This document shows positions 62,717 through 64,000 of a stretch of DNA of 64,000 bases, piece after piece (position 1 is the first letter of the stretch; each line of letters opens with the position of its first letter). The translations under genes were made by a program, and so were the position numbers. The notes below the pieces were generated by a model. It made no database searches and had not been told where the DNA came from. It saw only the letters and a list, made by a program, of their open reading frames with translations. Where the stretch lies: NCBI GenBank assembly GCA_018697195.1, contig CM031878.1:37146283-37210282 (forward strand). The letters are read 5' to 3'. This DNA comes from Certhia americana (Eukaryota > Chordata > Aves > Passeriformes > Certhiidae).

Positions 62717-64000
62717 GCATCAGAAGGGGATGACTGGATATTTGCTTTCTAACAGTGAGATCTACTTCCAAGCATCTTCCTCTTCTTATTTTCTCTTTTC
62801 TCAAGGCTGCCCTCTGGCCACACTATTTTTTGTACCCCCCTCTACTAAGATTGCCTACTTACTTCTAAGTAAAGAAGAAAAATAAGCCAAAATCTCTTCT
62901 GACAATCTTGGAGCCATTGCAAAGTACTGCATTGAGACTGTTTCCTTACAACAATGAAATGAAAATGCTACTTACAGTGATGCAGATCTGAGCAGCTTTT
63001 GAATGTGTGACATGGTATTTAAAACCTTGTGCTTTAAATCCTGATTCCAGTGCTTGGGCTTGAGTTTTGAAATACAAATTATTAACATATTAAAGAGCAC
63101 ATAAAAAGTGCAAATTTGCTATCCTGTGAAGCCATAATCTGTTAACATGACCATTTTCTCTTGCTTCTACCTATACGGAACCTTTAGCTTTGAATTTTGC
63201 TTTGTCCTTTGCGTTGAACAAGCCAAAATTCAAAGTGCAATTCAGATACAACCACAAAAAAAGTTCACAGAGCTGGTGAAATACAAATTTTGTAAGGTCT
63301 CCAGCTGAATACCCTAAGCAGCTTTCCACATACAGAGATACTGGTCACAACTTTGCTTTGTAGATTTGCAAACCTGTGACTAATCAAAATTTATTTATGG
63401 AGAGCACTGCAAAACCTGAAGCCAGATGTGTTTTGCGTCATTTATACTTTATTGGGTACATTTAGTTGGAAAGCACATTTCTTTTTTACTCTCTTCATTG
63501 GGCAACGTTTGCACACAAAAATTGCTTAAGCAACCCACAAGCTGCCTTTAAAATATTAATTCACTTTGTAGCTGAACACTTGAAAGCTACAAGTATGAGC
63601 TTATCAAGCTGTGTGACACAGATTTTCCGTAAATACATTAAGGCATCTGCACTTGGGGTACTATTGATTTTTGTAATTTGATAGCCTTAATTCATATCAG
63701 CTAAAGAACAGCTAGGTATTCTGAAGCTTAATTAGAAATGTGGATATATATTTTTAAAAGTATAATGCCAAGCATACAGGAGCATTTTGTACATTTTGTA
63801 ATTTTTGCAAAAGTATTTCACACATTTGAAAATCCACAATGCAGTTCTTTTGAGCTTTTCCATACAGTAGGTAAATGCATTCTTTTTCAAAATCAGTTCA
63901 CACCATGGGTGATTTCACTGCAAAACTATGTTTTATTATATTTCTGAAATTTCTGTATCCAGGATTAACCAGAGAAAGTTTAATATAATACCTGACAGAT

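Larger units (their letters stand above)
58801..64000. other. Unique sequence, no gene recognised; small repeats
   Basis: Contains a (GT)n tract at 61433-61446, a (TTA)n tract at 61898-61915 and an exact two-copy duplication at 62673-62716. A minus-strand frame of 121 codons (61343-61708) is Lys/Glu/Ser-rich, with no domain. No repeat family recognised. Confidence 0.45.

Overview
The window looks like a piece of a bird nuclear genome, most likely a passerine (songbird lineage). It is AT-rich and CpG-poor and has no operons and no compact coding density. The interspersed repeats are avian: CR1 LINE copies of several ages, solo LTRs of ERVL/ERVK-like endogenous retroviruses, and one short tRNA-Ile-derived SINE with a CR1-type tail. 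From established knowledge, that SINE architecture is typical of passerines (the TguSINE1 type), and it is the most diagnostic lineage clue here.

I could not recognise a single exon of a host protein-coding gene on either strand. The open frames are short (the longest is 222 codons and lies inside a repeat). They either fall inside CR1/LTR sequence or lack any recognisable domain. The window is therefore best read as intergenic or deep intronic DNA.

Layout. 1-1460: anonymous sequence with a GC-rich pocket. 1461-4530: a long minus-strand CR1 copy carrying decayed ORF2, split by an inserted minus-strand LTR at 2815-3759. 4531-6570: unique sequence with a pyrimidine microsatellite. 6570-7607: an LTR-like element, probably minus strand. 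8350-9272: a second minus-strand CR1. 9273-11846: unique. 11847-12413: a plus-strand ERVL-like solo LTR. 12414-25690: unique, with A-rich tracts, segments that look like conserved non-coding elements and one unexplained 197-codon open frame. 25695-26509: a plus-strand CR1 3' end. 26510-36990: unique, with simple repeats. 36995-37393: a plus-strand CR1 3' end. 40152-40289: the tRNA-Ile/CR1 SINE, minus strand. 48142-48855: a plus-strand ERVK-like solo LTR with a perfect 6-bp target-site duplication. 57990-58800: a strongly decayed, old-type CR1 fossil, plus strand. The rest is unique sequence with small tandem duplications and microsatellites.

The elements record a layered insertion history rather than a working gene system: an old amniote-type CR1, then avian CR1 copies (one later split by an LTR), then the SINE and solo LTRs. 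I did not find a novel multi-gene system. The most useful observations are the SINE, the clean solo-LTR insertion, the nested CR1/LTR, the CR1 fossil, a 16-bp terminus shared by two LTR-like elements in apparently opposite polarity, and several candidate regulatory stretches that need a conservation test.
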